A DNA stretch of 64,000 nt. Origin: Cladocopium goreaui (Eukaryota > Sar > Dinophyceae > Suessiales > Symbiodiniaceae). The notes under the pieces were generated by a model. That model had not been told where the DNA came from and ran no database searches. It saw nothing but the letters and a program-made list of their open reading frames with translations. The stretch covers positions 1-64,000 of the forward strand of contig CAMXCT020006496.1 of NCBI GenBank assembly GCA_947184155.2, given 5' to 3'. This document shows positions 9,203 through 19,886 of this stretch, piece by piece (within the stretch, counting starts at the first letter, position 1; the number at the start of each line of letters is the position of its first letter). The position numbers and the translations under genes were made by a program.

Positions 9203-10585
9203 GATCTAAAATCTAATTCGCTTGCCTTCCACAATGCCATGATCTAAAATCTAATTCTTTATTTAAACTTGGACCCCCTTCTTGCCTTCCACAGTGCCAT
9301 GATCTAAATTCCGACTCTTTATTAAAATTTTTCCCCCCTTGCCTTCCACAATGCATGATCTAAAATCGAACTCTTTATTTAAACTTCTCCCCTTGCCTTC
9401 CACAATGCCATGATCTAAGTTCCAACTCTTTATTTACACTTCCTCCCCTGCCTTCCACAATGCCATGATCCAAAGTCAAACACTTTATTTAAACTTCCCT
9501 CCGCTTGCCTTCCAATGCCATGATCTAAAATCCAACTCTTGTTTTTAAAACTTGAATCTAAAATCTGACTTTATGAACTTCCCCCTCCCTTGCCTTCCAC
9601 AATGCCATGATCTAAAATCTACTGTTATTTATAGTTCCACTCTTGCCTTCCACAATGGTATGATCTAAAATCGAACTCTTCAAAATTTCCCCCCTGCCTT
9701 CCACCATGCCATGGTCTAAAATCTAACTTAAACTTCCCCCCGCTTGCCTTCCACAATGCCATGATCTAAATTCCAACTCTTTGTTTAAATTTCATCCCCG
9801 TGCCTTCCACAATGCCATGATCTAAAAGCTAACTCTTTATTTAAACTTCCCTCCTTGCCTTCCACAATGCCATGATCTAAATTCTAACTCTTTATTTCAA
9901 CTTCCCCCCGCTTGCCTTCCACAATGCCATGATCTAAATTCCAACTCTTTATTTGAACTTCCCCCCCTGCCTTCCACAATGCCATGAAGTAAAATCTAAC
10001 TCTTTATTTGCACTTCCTCCCCTGCCTTCCACAATGCCATGATCTAAATTCCAACTCTTTATTTAAACTTCCCTCCGCTTGCCTTCCAATGCCATGATCT
10101 AAAATCCAACTCTTGTTTTTAAAACTTGAATCTAAAATCTGACTTTTTATGAACTTCCCCCTCCCTTGCCTTCCACAATGCCATGATCTAAAATCTAACT
10201 CTTTGTTTACAGTTCCACTCTTGCCTTCCACAATGGCATGATCTAAAATCGAACTCTTCAGTTCCCCCCTTGCCTTCCACAATGCCTGATCTAAATTCCA
10301 ACTCTTTATTTAAATTTCCCCCTGCCTTCCACCATGCCATGGTCTAAAATCTAACTTAAAACTTCCCCCCGCTTGCCTTCCACAATGCCATGATCTAAAT
10401 TCCAACTCTTTGTTTCAATTTCATCCCCCTGCCTTCCACAATGCCATGATCTAAAATCTAACTCTTTATTTAAACTTCCCCCTCCTTGCCGTCGACAATG
10501 CCATGATCTAAATTCTAACTTTTATTTAAACTTCCCCCCTTGCCTTCCACAATACCATGATCTGAAATCTAATTCTCTTGCCTTC
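9203..10585. repeat. Satellite: ~55-bp tandem repeat, about 25 copies
   Basis: Unit approximately CTTGCCTTCCACAATGCCAT followed by GATCTAAAATCTAACTCTTT and ATTTAAACTTCCCCC, with point changes and small deletions between copies. A block with unusual variants (a deleted ACA in the CCTTCC-AATGCC unit, a TTGTTTTTAAAACTTGAATC unit, a CCACCATGCCATGG unit) occurs near 9497 and again near 10071, a higher-order period of about 574 bp. No gene is seen here. Confidence 0.9.
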
Positions 10586-11095
10586 CACACGACTGCCCCC
10601 AGGCAGTCGGTGAGAGGCCCTTCAGGAAGGTACCTTAAGGGGGGAGCTTGAGAAATTGAATTTGAAGGTCCGCTGAGGAAGGCTTCGAAGCCCCCTTAAG
10701 GTGCCTTCGAAGCCTTCGAAGCTCCCTTAAGGTACCTTCAAAGGCTTCAGCCAAGGCTTCAACGCTCGAAGCCACCTTAAAGTACCTTGAGGAGGCTTGG
10801 AGGCTTTGAAGCTCCCTTAAGGGGGCTTCGAAGAATTCGTCCAAGCCCGCTTAAGATACCTTCGAAGTCTTCCGCGAAGACCCCTTAAGGTACCTTCGTC
10901 GAAGCCCCCTTAAGGTACCTTCGAAGGCTTCGAAGCCCCCTTAAGATACCTTCGAAGCCTTCGAAGCCCCCTTAAGGTGCCTTAAGGGGGCTTCGGTTCC
11001 TCGTTCACCCCCCCCCTCTCCCCCCGTCCCCCCTTCGGCAAAGGCTTAAGGTACCTTCGAAGGGGGCTTAAGGTACCTTCGCCGAGGGGTGCTCC
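10586..11095. repeat. Right palindrome-rich cluster, direct copy of the left cluster
   Basis: Repeats the order of units seen at 8603-9202 in the same orientation, including the shared non-palindromic stretches (AGGCTTCAACGCTCGAAGCC and GGCTTCGAAGAATTCGTCCA) and the C-rich patch before CTTCGGCAAAGGCTTAAGG. The two clusters bracket the satellite like long direct repeats. A second CAGGCAG hairpin-like motif lies at its right edge (about 11100-11120). Confidence 0.85.
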
Positions 11096-11151
11096 ACGAC
11101 TGCCCCAAACAGGCAGTTTTGCGGTGACGCATGAGCGTACCTCCGTAGTAT

Positions 11152-12183
11152 ATGGATTCGAGTCCCCGTGAGCGTCTTGAAACCATTGCGGAGAACAAGA
11201 CAGAACCGCGCCTTTTCAGTGAGGAAACGCTTAGCCACCTGAATGTTCAGAGTTGCTTGGTGTCTGCAATACTGGCTGTTTTGCTTATGGCAACTGCGCC
11301 AGAAGAGTTCGACATCCCTGAGTGTACCACCACGATTGAAGCAGCCGGCCTGGATGGTCCGCATCGATGGGGCATCATACTGCCCAACAGCTCCAGAGTG
11401 TTCCTGTTGACGCATAAAGCCATCGTTGCAGTCCGGTACCCGGAATTGGTGCTACATGATCAGGATCCCATACAAATAGGTCATTTTGTCCCCCATGATT
11501 ACACGGTTGGTCAGGAAGGATTCCGCGCTGTGTTATGGGAAGTACCTAGATACTCCAGAGACCTCCTGGCTGCTATTGAGGACATTGTGGTTTTTCTCAA
11601 TTACCTTCAAAAGTGTTATCGAGACCTCAATCAAGGAGCGGCGATGGATATCGTTCTCCGCTTTGGTTGTGTGCTTCCCACAATGGCTCTCCCGTTTTGG
11701 CGCATAGGCTCAGAGGAAGTAAGATGTATTTTCATCAAGCCACCAAAGATCGGCGAATATTGCTCCCCAGTGGCCCAGTCAAAGTTGTCGTCACGAACCA
11801 ACCCCCACTCGCGGCGTCACACTGGGGTCGACGTGGTCAGTGGTACCACGGCCTTATTGGCGTGGTTTCCGGCAAGCTGGGCCAGCAAGATCGCGCCATG
11901 TTTCTTAGGGGAAGCTGGCGGCAACACTCAAGCCCCACAGGAGGTTTCCTTTTCCTGTCCCCACCGAGTATTTGAGGGCTTGCAGAGAGATGTGGCTGAT
12001 CAAGTCTTGCAGGCGGTTAAATTTACTGATAAGAACGCTCCAGGATTGAGCTTGGCCTTGGATGAGGAATTTCAAGCAGCTGACTGCTTTTCAGAGCTCG
12101 CCCGAGGATACACACAAGGGGTAGTTGACCCTTATATAATGATGGGCCTGCAACCCACTGGACCCACCCGAGTCAATCTGGAA
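11152..12183 (+). CDS. 5' part of a host ORF interrupted by YR retroelement 1
   Basis: ATG at 11152 opens 344 codons that reach the left end of element 1 exactly at a codon boundary (codon GAA ends at 12183). The frame runs 42 bases into the element before a stop. Composition is ordinary globular (HRWGIILPNSSRVFLLTHKA; VGQEGFRAVLWEVPRYSRDL). No family is recognised. Joining to 20740-21222 keeps the frame and gives a 504-residue protein. The 5' end faces the satellite complex and the helicase locus lies divergently beyond it, so the two might share a promoter region; this is inference only. Confidence 0.6.
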
Positions 12184-12667
12184 GCATTCGCGACGTGTTG
12201 CGACTGTGTGTTTGTGAGTAAGTAATACGCTTCCTGGGTCCGGTATTGACCTTGTAGCGTGTTTCGGTTCCTTACTCCGGTTACCTCTACTCTCCCAAGC
12301 GGTCCTGCGTTTCGCGGTGTCCCCGGTGTATGTTTCCTATTGGAAACTCGGAAGTTTTGAATCTACTTCCAAATCGTAAACCAAAACGACCTTGTAGGAC
12401 ATTCTTGTTCTACCGGAAAAGGTTTTTTGGGATACTGGAAGGTAAACAGGTATTTGAGGTATGATGGTGTAAATCCCATCCGGTAAAACCACAACTACCT
12501 GTTTTTCTATTGGATCTTATTTCACCTCTTTCGGAATTTATCCAGTTTTACTGTACAAACAAAACTCTGGATTCCTTTAAATTGTACAGCACTTCAATGA
12601 TGTTTATTTGATATCCGTCACATTTCTCAGTGGATCAATCGGTTAGGGTTGGTGCAACTTTTTTTAG
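12184..12667 (+). repeat. Element 1 repeat A1
   Basis: 484 bp, matching A2 at 19887-20370 almost base for base. It starts GCATTCGCGACG and ends in a run of seven T followed by AG. Near its middle AAACAGGTA and TACCTGTTT form a possible stem. No coding capacity is recognised; it probably holds the promoter and part of the 5' leader. Confidence 0.9.
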
Positions 12668-12705
12668 ATGGGGGGTACGGCTGCGCCCAGCCTTCTCGAA
12701 GCCTC

Positions 12706-14719
12706 ATGGAGCTGGAACCTCTGAAACAGCAGTTACAGTTTCATTTGCAATCTTGCGGTTTGTCTTCAAAGAAGCTTGCAGTATTTTTGTCGAACGATGC
12801 TGACAGCATTGCATTTCAGGCATGTCGTGACTTGGGTCTTGTTTGTGAACAAACATGTGGACCTGGTGGCAGAACTAATCAAGGACGCCAGAGGTTTGGA
12901 ACCCTTGCAGAAACGGTTGCGGGGAGACGACAGTATGGACCCTATGCATGCCAGTTTGCTTCATGAGCGTTGTTCTGCTTGGTACCCCAAATCAGTTGGT
13001 TTTGTGTCACTTGAGCCATTGTTGGATGACTGCAGTACCAGACCTAGTCGCAGGAGATGTATTCCAATTGAGAGCGCAGAAGAGAGACAGAAGAAAGAAT
13101 TGGAACAGAAGGAGACTTGGTCAAGGGAATTGTTCAAGGAGCTCAAGCGTATAAATGCACCAGCCTTATTGCATTTGGAACACTGCGTTGATCAGAAACA
13201 TTTGCACCTTGCACTTGCAGGCAGGACTAGGCACAACACCTTGAAACGTTACATCAAGACTTGGAGGTCCTTTTTGCAGTGGCTTACAGCTGTACGTGGT
13301 TCACTTGCCAGTCCTGAAATAGGAGATTTGGTGGAGTATCTTTTCACGAGATATGAGGAGCCGTGTGGAGCTACGGTGCCTCCACTCATTGTCAAAGCTG
13401 TAGTTTGGTTGGAACGGATTGCAAATATTGATCCACGTGAAAGGATTGGTGACTCACAGGTTGTCTGTTCAGTCAGGGATTATTTGGTGGAAATGCTCTC
13501 CAAGGACAGGCCTCCAACTCAGCGTGCACCGCGTTATCCACTGGTGATGATGGAAGCATTTGAACATGTTGTTGAAGATGACAGTCAACGTATTGGTATC
13601 CGTTTGGTTGCATGGATAAAGTTGGTCAAACTCTGGGCAACATTACGTTGGGACGATGTGCAGAAAATCATCCCGAAGGAACTCAAGTTTTATGGAGGAC
13701 GCATGACAACCATATTGAGAACAACCAAGACGACGGGACCATCGAAACGGGTTCAGGAGCTTCCTGTCTGTGTCTCAGAACATGCTTGTATTTCGAATCC
13801 TTTATGGCTGAAGACTGGTTTTGATTTGATCAGAAAGCATGCACCGTTTGAGAGAGACTACTTACTGCCAAAACTGAATGATGAGTGGTCTGCGTTTAGA
13901 AAAACTATGGCTTCTTACAACGATATCAGTGCGTATTCAGCAAGAGTGAGACGCAGACTCAAGAGGCCAGGCAAAGATGAATTTATCATACATCCTTTGC
14001 TTGCTCCATTTTGGACAGAGCATTCAGAACGTGCTACGTTACCAACTGGCCTTGCACTTCTTCGTGCTCAACGTGAGGAGCGTGACATGTTAGGACGCTG
14101 GAAGCCTGATGGGTCTGACACTTATGTCAGGATGTACAATGGAGTCATTGCAAGATTACAACTTCAGTTTGCAAAGACGGCGAGGGCTCAAGAACGTCAC
14201 AAGATTCTGGATGAGAGAGACATTGTTGAGAGTGCGATGTCATGGATTTCAGAAAGGTGTGAGAATTTGCCGGAGGAAGGGATTGACAGGATCCTCCAAC
14301 ACTTTGAGGAGTCGTTGGCCTCGCCCATACTGGCGGACTGGACTGAAATAGGTGACGCAGAACATGTGGAGACAGTTCATGAAGAGACATTGACTGGGTT
14401 TGCAGACACGGAGTGTAAGGCAGCAGATTCAAGCAATGTTACAAAGGAGAAACGTGAACCGATGTTTGTTGTTGTCAACAATGGAAAGAAGTGCAAACGT
14501 TTGCATAAAAGTCGTGGTGGTTGCTGGATGGGAAGAGAGATGAATTTTAAATCAGCTACGGAGTATTTCACCATGCCTGAGGCAGGAGATTATACACACT
14601 ACTGCAAGGTCTGTTGGCCGAAATCAGGGCCAAGCAAAACCACTTCTGATTCTTCTTCGTCTTCCTCCACTTCGAGCTCACGAAGTGCCAGCAGCTCATC
14701 AGGACAGTCCAGTGATTAG
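12706..14719 (+). CDS. Tyrosine recombinase of element 1 (apparent frameshift near 12840)
   Basis: The main frame is open from 12776 to the stop at 14717-14719. A better N-terminus (ATG 12706, LSSKKLAVFLSNDADSIAF, RDLGLV) lies in the neighbouring frame, so a one-base shift near 12830-12860 probably joins them. Catalytic residues: Arg in KLWATLRWDDV (~13640), Lys in RTTKTTG (~13725), H-x-x-R in HSERATLPTG (~14021), LGRW (~14090) and Tyr in SDTYVRMY (~14118). This is the R-K-HxxR-W-Y set of YR-retroelement integrases. After the domain come an acidic stretch, a Cys/His-bearing tail (CKRLHKSRGGCW, THYCKVCW) and a serine run. It integrates the circular cDNA. Its position before gag is unusual. Confidence 0.85.
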
Positions 14720-15175
14720 TTTAGTTTTGTTTGAGTGCATCATCCCAAACGGGACAGGTGGAAAGGTAGCATTTCACCCGGAGGAAAAACATTTGGTTGA
14801 AGCTGCAAGTGTTGATCAGTCAGTGGATTTCATTTGACCGGAATTGTTCAATTTGGAAGTCAATGAAATTGGGGGAAGCTGATCTTGATTGAAAGCAGTT
14901 GTGAATTCCATGCCGGAAAGAAATGCATGGACAAAACATTGAGAGATCCGCTGATTTCTCCGGTTTAAGCTCAGCTTGGAAGGCTGATGGAATTTCAGGA
15001 AGGGATCGGCATGTGCACCAAACAAAGGGGAGACTGAACTATCACTTGTTGAAGCGTTTCTGTTTTTTAGATCGTTTTTGGTTTGTAGGATTTTGTCTGC
15101 AAGATTTAGAGATAGGCCTTTTGACAATACATGACATGAATAGGCTTCTGAACCTTTGCGCCAGCGCTCGACAGC
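14720..15175 (+). other. Leader between recombinase and gag of element 1
   Basis: 456 bp without a coding frame I can support on either strand. It probably holds the gag leader or a promoter for the downstream ORFs; no motif is recognised. Confidence 0.4.
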
Positions 15176-16393
15176 ATGGCCTCTCCAGAGGAGATTGCTT
15201 TGCAGGAAGCGTTGAAAAAGGGCAGTTCGGACCTGAAGTTTATCCTCACGAGGAACGACGTGTCGAACGAGTTGCAGGCTGGATTCTATAGGAATGATGT
15301 GACATCGATACAAAAGTTTTCATCCTTCTTCAGATCGGAGGATGATTTGGTCAGAGTTTTGAGAGCCGAGTTCAACACAGATGCAGATACAAGTTTACAA
15401 GCTAGGGCACAAGTAGCAGCAGTGATTTGTGCTTGGCGCGAAACACAGACGCGTCAAAAGAGACAAGCGGAGGTAGAGGCTGAGATGGAGACACGTGAAT
15501 GGACAAAACCCATTCCGACTGGAGATTATATCAACATGCGAAACGCCTACATGAAGGTGCATGGAAGATTGGAAGACAAAGTGACTCCTTCCAAGGAGTA
15601 TCTAGAGAAGAAGCTGCAGGAGTTGGAGAATGGGGAGTTCAGGGCCGAAACAATGGCCGAAGTAGTTTCAAAGGATGAAGTGGATCCTGATGTGATGATA
15701 CCAGTGTTTGATGCGAAGGGGAGCCTTTCAGTCAGAAAAGGGGCCTCTACAATCCCTTTGCCTACAGGACCTGAGCAGCTTAGACGTAGGCTGTCGGTCA
15801 TGGTCAATGCAATCCTCATGTTGGCCATCAAGCACCCCAACAGGGAGGAGATCCAGGACGTCACACGTGATCTTTTCGAACGATACAAGGACTATGTTTT
15901 GGGTGACTATGTGTGGGGACTTTCATCAACTGATTTGCATGGGAACCAAGTGCAGACCCCACCTTGGGCACTGGTGCTTTCTTACGAGCAAGCCATACGT
16001 AAGAGGGCGTATGCATTGATGGTGACAGATCACTTACAACTTGGGAAAGCCTTGGAACAAGCTTGGAAGTGCCCTACGACCAAGGAACGTCACTTCATCA
16101 CTCCGCTTGCACTTTACAGCAAGAGATCCTATCCGCAGCAGAACTGGGGAGAGTGGAACCCCAAAGGTAAGGGGAAGAACGGAAAATCCTCAAGTGCAAA
16201 GGGCAAGTCGAAGGGCAAAGGAAGTGGTACAACACCGGATGGCGCAAAGATTTGTTTTCGTTTCAATCAGGGAAAGTGCAGCTACCAGAAGTGCAAGTTC
16301 TCACATGTTTGCAATCGATGTTTCAAGAAGGGACACGACGCCTTGAATTGCAAAGAGGAGAAGAGCCCCCCGGACACGACCGGGGCACACTGA
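15176..16393 (+). CDS. Gag-like nucleocapsid protein of element 1
   Basis: ATG 15176 to TGA at 16391-16393, 405 residues. The N-terminal ~300 residues are helical and charged. Then follow a Lys/Gly/Ser-rich basic stretch (GKGKNGKSSSAKGKSKGKG), a CCCH-type finger (ICFRFNQGKCSYQKCKFSH) and a C-x2-C-x4-H-x4-C knuckle (CNRCFKKGHDALNC). CCCH plus a retroviral knuckle is consistent with nucleic-acid packaging. It ends 6 bp before the polyprotein ATG. Confidence 0.8.
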   Translation: MASPEEIALQEALKKGSSDLKFILTRNDVSNELQAGFYRNDVTSIQKFSSFFRSEDDLVRVLRAEFNTDADTSLQARAQVAAVICAWRETQTRQKRQAEVEAEMETREWTKPIPTGDYINMRNAYMKVHGRLEDKVTPSKEYLEKKLQELENGEFRAETMAEVVSKDEVDPDVMIPVFDAKGSLSVRKGASTIPLPTGPEQLRRRLSVMVNAILMLAIKHPNREEIQDVTRDLFERYKDYVLGDYVWGLSSTDLHGNQVQTPPWALVLSYEQAIRKRAYALMVTDHLQLGKALEQAWKCPTTKERHFITPLALYSKRSYPQQNWGEWNPKGKGKNGKSSSAKGKSKGKGSGTTPDGAKICFRFNQGKCSYQKCKFSHVCNRCFKKGHDALNCKEEKSPPDTTGAH

Positions 16394-16399
16394 CCAAAG

Positions 16400-19300
16400 G
16401 TGGACCAGCCTGCATGCAGTAAGGACTCAACTTCGAAGCAAGTTTGCAGGGTTCTTTATATTTTTTCTGGAAGACCCAGGAAGAATTCAGTTTCATCATG
16501 GCTGCGCAAACTTTCGAAAAGATATGGTGTTGCAGTCGAGGTTGAAATGGTCGACATACAAGTGCGGCCGTTCTTGGACCTCACACAAAAAGATGTCCAA
16601 CAGCGCTTGTTAAACAAAATAGCTTCAGGACGTTATGATGCAGTTTTATTCAGCCCACCGTGCAGTACCTTCTCAAGAGTGGTTTGGGCGAACAGACGTG
16701 GACCAAGACCGGTCCGATCATACAGATTCCCCAGAGGCCTAAGTAGACTCACATGGGCCGAGCGCAAAAGAGCGTTGTGGGGGAACACCATGGCAGACTT
16801 CACTTTCAAGGGCTTTGAGCTGCAAGCGAAACAACAGGGCATTGCAATTTTTGAAAACCCGGAGGACCTGGGAGCCATGCGCAGCGGAGAAAACTATGGA
16901 GTTAGGCCTGCAAGCATGTGGCAATGGGATCAGTTCACATCACTGTTACAGTTGGAGCAGGTGACAACAGTGGCTTTTCATCAACTGGATTTTGGAACCG
17001 ATAATTTGAAGCCCACTAGACTCCTACTTGCAAACGTTGACAATGTGCATGGAGCCTTCTGCAAAGGACAACCATGCTTTGATGAACAAGGTTTTTATAA
17101 GGGGCCACTACAGGCGCGGTCGGCACAGAGACAACTGGTAGGAGCAGCAGGTTCTGTTTTTGCAACAACGGGTTCAGAACAATGGCCTTCATCGTTTTGT
17201 GAATGGGTTGCAAAAACTATTTTGGAAAAATTTACACTGCGCAGAAGAGCAAGTCCTGTCATCGCTGAAGATGGGGACAAGACAAACTCAGACAGGACAG
17301 ATTTTCCCATTTCACAGCCGGATGGGGACAAACTTTTCGGAGGAATTGGACAGCCCAGACAATGTCAGCAACCTGGTAGGGAAAGATTCTTTCATGACGG
17401 GGCAGGACTCCCTTCAATGGGGAGGTGGGACATCGAAAAAAGAGTTTGGAGTAAAAATGGTTTTTGGACAGAGTTGCGCAGCGAGACATTAGATTTGATA
17501 TTACAACACCTGGGGGATGACAAGAAGCTGGACCGTGCTTGTTCTGAGATGGCGGTGAAGGGGGAGCAGGGATGTGACATAGTATGTGATGAAGTCCTCA
17601 AAGACAGCATCAGAAAACTCTGGGTTAGGAAGCTACAACAGCACGGTAGCACTCAAGAGGACCTGGAGTTCAAGGCACCGGGGCAACCTTTTTATTTAAG
17701 GCTTCTCAAGGAGCTACTTGCTTTCTCTGGTGATGTGGACAGAGAATTCTTGATGCAGGGAGAGCGAGGCTTTCCGGTAGGGGTGGACATACCGCTCCCA
17801 AGGACCCCACACGTCTTTGAAGAGCAGACAACATGGAAACTGGAAGATGACCCGCACATGCAAGAGGAGGTTTGGAGATCCAACTATCAGTCTGTAGAGG
17901 CCCACCAGAGCTTTGTTAGACAACAATTTGAGGAGGAGTGCAACGAGGGCTTGATGGAGAGGCTCCCACTGGAAGAGGCAAAGCAAAAATTTGGTGGCCG
18001 TTTAGCCATATCCTCACTGGCAGTGCTGGTGGAAGAAAACCACCAAGGGAAGAGGCGAGTCATCCATGATGCGACCCATGGTACAAAGGTCAACAATCGT
18101 ATCAGGTGCAGAGATAAGGTGAGGAGTCCAAGTGCTAGGGAGAAGCAATACTTGTTGGCCTATTTCCAGATGCTCAGGGCCTCGGTTTTCAGTCTGGTAG
18201 GTGATATCAGCAAAGCTCACAGACGTTTCCTTCATGCACCCGAAGAACGTGGTCTCCTAGCGTGTCGTGTGAGCGATGAGGACCCCTATATATATGTAAA
18301 CAATGTGGGCACTTTTGGACTGGCATGTGCTTCTTACTGGTGGTCAAGGATAGCGGGGTCTGGTGTCAGACTGGTACACGAACTCTTGGGGCCACAGATG
18401 CCAATTGAGCTTTTGATTTTTGCGGATGATGTTGAGGCCATAGCTGCTAGCCCTGGTGGTCGGAGAGGCATTACACTGGCCTTCCTTTTTCTTTCTTGTT
18501 TGGGTTTCCCGTTCAAGTGGGCAAAGCAACGTGGTGGTTTGCGCGTTGAGTGGATAGGTCTGTATACAGACTACACTACTTACAAGCTAGGTCTCTCCCC
18601 CAGGAGAGCCGACTGGATGTGTAACTGGGTTTTAAAGCTTGCGAAGGAAGGCAACACCACCGCAAAATTCTTTGAGCAAGGCTTGGGGCGATTGGGCTTT
18701 GCGGCACTTGCACTACACTGGGAGAAGCCATTCCTGGGGCCGCTCTACAGTTGGGCTGCGGCTACAAGGAACAAGAGGGGACAGCTGAAGCTGCCGGCAA
18801 TGCTCAGGGCCATATTACTTTTTCTTGCACGAAGGTTCAAAGAAGGAGGCCAATTGCAGGAACCTCCACCCTTGAAAGTTGAAGGTGAAGTGGAAGAGGA
18901 GTTGCTCTTCTTCACAGATGCGAGGGCGACAGAAGATGGAGCCTGGATAGGTGGATATCAACAAGATAAGCATGGCAAAATTTTGGCTTGGTTCTCGGAA
19001 GAGATCACGGCTGACTGGGCCAGCTGGTTGAAACTTAGAAAGGATCCGAAGAGATTGATTGCCTCCTTGGAACTTCTTGCAACTCTTGTAGCTGTCAAAC
19101 TTTGGATGCCGCACTTTCCAAAGGGCTCGAAAGCGAAGTGTTGGATCAGGGGTAAGACAGACAATTTGGGGAACTCATATGCAATAGCGAAATGGATGAG
19201 CACCAAGTTCCCGCTCACGGTACTGGTGATGGAGCTCTCTGAGTCACTTAGAATCGGCAATTGCTGCTTGTTGCTTGATTGGTTGAGGAGAGACAAGAAC

Positions 19301-19516
19301 CAATTAGCTGACGACCTATCCAACATGAAGTTTGATAGCTTTGACTTGAGTTTGCGTGTGCGTTGGAAACCCTTTGAGCAGACATGGCATGTTCTTTCGG
19401 ATTTCTTATTGCATGCAAAGGAATTTCACGAGGAGATGCAGAAGAGGAAATCGGAAACCACACCTGTGGAGCAAAATACAAAGAAGAGAAGGAAAGAAGG
19501 ACTGGGCCCTTGGTAA
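16400..19516 (+). CDS. Methyltransferase-like / reverse transcriptase / RNase H polyprotein of element 1
   Basis: 1038 residues, intact. Residues ~15-160 resemble a cytosine-C5-methyltransferase fold: a VLYIFSGRPR start, VEMVDI, LFSPPCSTFSRV (motif IV PPC) and IFENPEDLG (motif VI, ENP instead of ENV). RT: QGKRRVIHDA, LVGDISKAHRRF (first Asp) and LIFADDVEAIA (FADD box, ~18415-18440). RNase H: LLFFTDARATEDGAW, ASLELLATLVAV, KTDNLGNS and QLADDLSN, giving the D-E-D-D set. The C-terminus is Lys/Arg-rich. Methyltransferase domains are known in DIRS and PAT elements, but there downstream of RNase H; here it is N-terminal to RT. Confidence 0.85.
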   Translation: MDQPACSKDSTSKQVCRVLYIFSGRPRKNSVSSWLRKLSKRYGVAVEVEMVDIQVRPFLDLTQKDVQQRLLNKIASGRYDAVLFSPPCSTFSRVVWANRRGPRPVRSYRFPRGLSRLTWAERKRALWGNTMADFTFKGFELQAKQQGIAIFENPEDLGAMRSGENYGVRPASMWQWDQFTSLLQLEQVTTVAFHQLDFGTDNLKPTRLLLANVDNVHGAFCKGQPCFDEQGFYKGPLQARSAQRQLVGAAGSVFATTGSEQWPSSFCEWVAKTILEKFTLRRRASPVIAEDGDKTNSDRTDFPISQPDGDKLFGGIGQPRQCQQPGRERFFHDGAGLPSMGRWDIEKRVWSKNGFWTELRSETLDLILQHLGDDKKLDRACSEMAVKGEQGCDIVCDEVLKDSIRKLWVRKLQQHGSTQEDLEFKAPGQPFYLRLLKELLAFSGDVDREFLMQGERGFPVGVDIPLPRTPHVFEEQTTWKLEDDPHMQEEVWRSNYQSVEAHQSFVRQQFEEECNEGLMERLPLEEAKQKFGGRLAISSLAVLVEENHQGKRRVIHDATHGTKVNNRIRCRDKVRSPSAREKQYLLAYFQMLRASVFSLVGDISKAHRRFLHAPEERGLLACRVSDEDPYIYVNNVGTFGLACASYWWSRIAGSGVRLVHELLGPQMPIELLIFADDVEAIAASPGGRRGITLAFLFLSCLGFPFKWAKQRGGLRVEWIGLYTDYTTYKLGLSPRRADWMCNWVLKLAKEGNTTAKFFEQGLGRLGFAALALHWEKPFLGPLYSWAAATRNKRGQLKLPAMLRAILLFLARRFKEGGQLQEPPPLKVEGEVEEELLFFTDARATEDGAWIGGYQQDKHGKILAWFSEEITADWASWLKLRKDPKRLIASLELLATLVAVKLWMPHFPKGSKAKCWIRGKTDNLGNSYAIAKWMSTKFPLTVLVMELSESLRIGNCCLLLDWLRRDKNQLADDLSNMKFDSFDLSLRVRWKPFEQTWHVLSDFLLHAKEFHEEMQKRKSETTPVEQNTKKRRKEGLGPW

Positions 19517-19537
19517 ATCGATGACACCATCGGACCA

Positions 19538-19886
19538 GGGGCTTTACGACTCGGTGCCATCGGAACTCAAATGGCTGTCGTTAGCCTTGGTGTGCATCCA
19601 ACCCATTACTCTTTAAAAGAGAATGTAAAAAGGTGGCAGTCCGTTTCAGCTGTGATGTGTTTCCGATTTCATGTCAACTGCATTCACTTGCTCAGGGTTA
19701 TATATATAACGCGTTTTTCTGGATATTGTTTATATGTATACCGTGGCGATAGCCTCACGCTAAGTAAGTGTATACATATTTTGGCGTGGCGTTCTGCGAA
19801 CTAAATTTGTAGAAAACTTCACGCGAGCGTAGGACTAAGTTTTCCATGGGAGGGTTTAGGGTGGGAAACCACGACGTAACTAGCAC
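19538..19886 (+). repeat. Element 1 repeat B1
   Basis: 349 bp, matching B2 at 20391-20739. It starts GGGGCTTTACGACTCGG, 21 bp after the polyprotein stop, and ends ACTAGCAC directly against A2. The short open frame inside it is identical in both copies and is taken as non-coding. Confidence 0.9.

Noticed and set aside
8640-11090. CRISPR-like array
   Set aside because: Tandem units abut without unique spacers and the context is eukaryotic; it is a satellite.
19571-19804. 77-codon frame repeated exactly at 20424-20657
   Set aside because: Duplicated only because it lies in repeats B1 and B2; no protein features.
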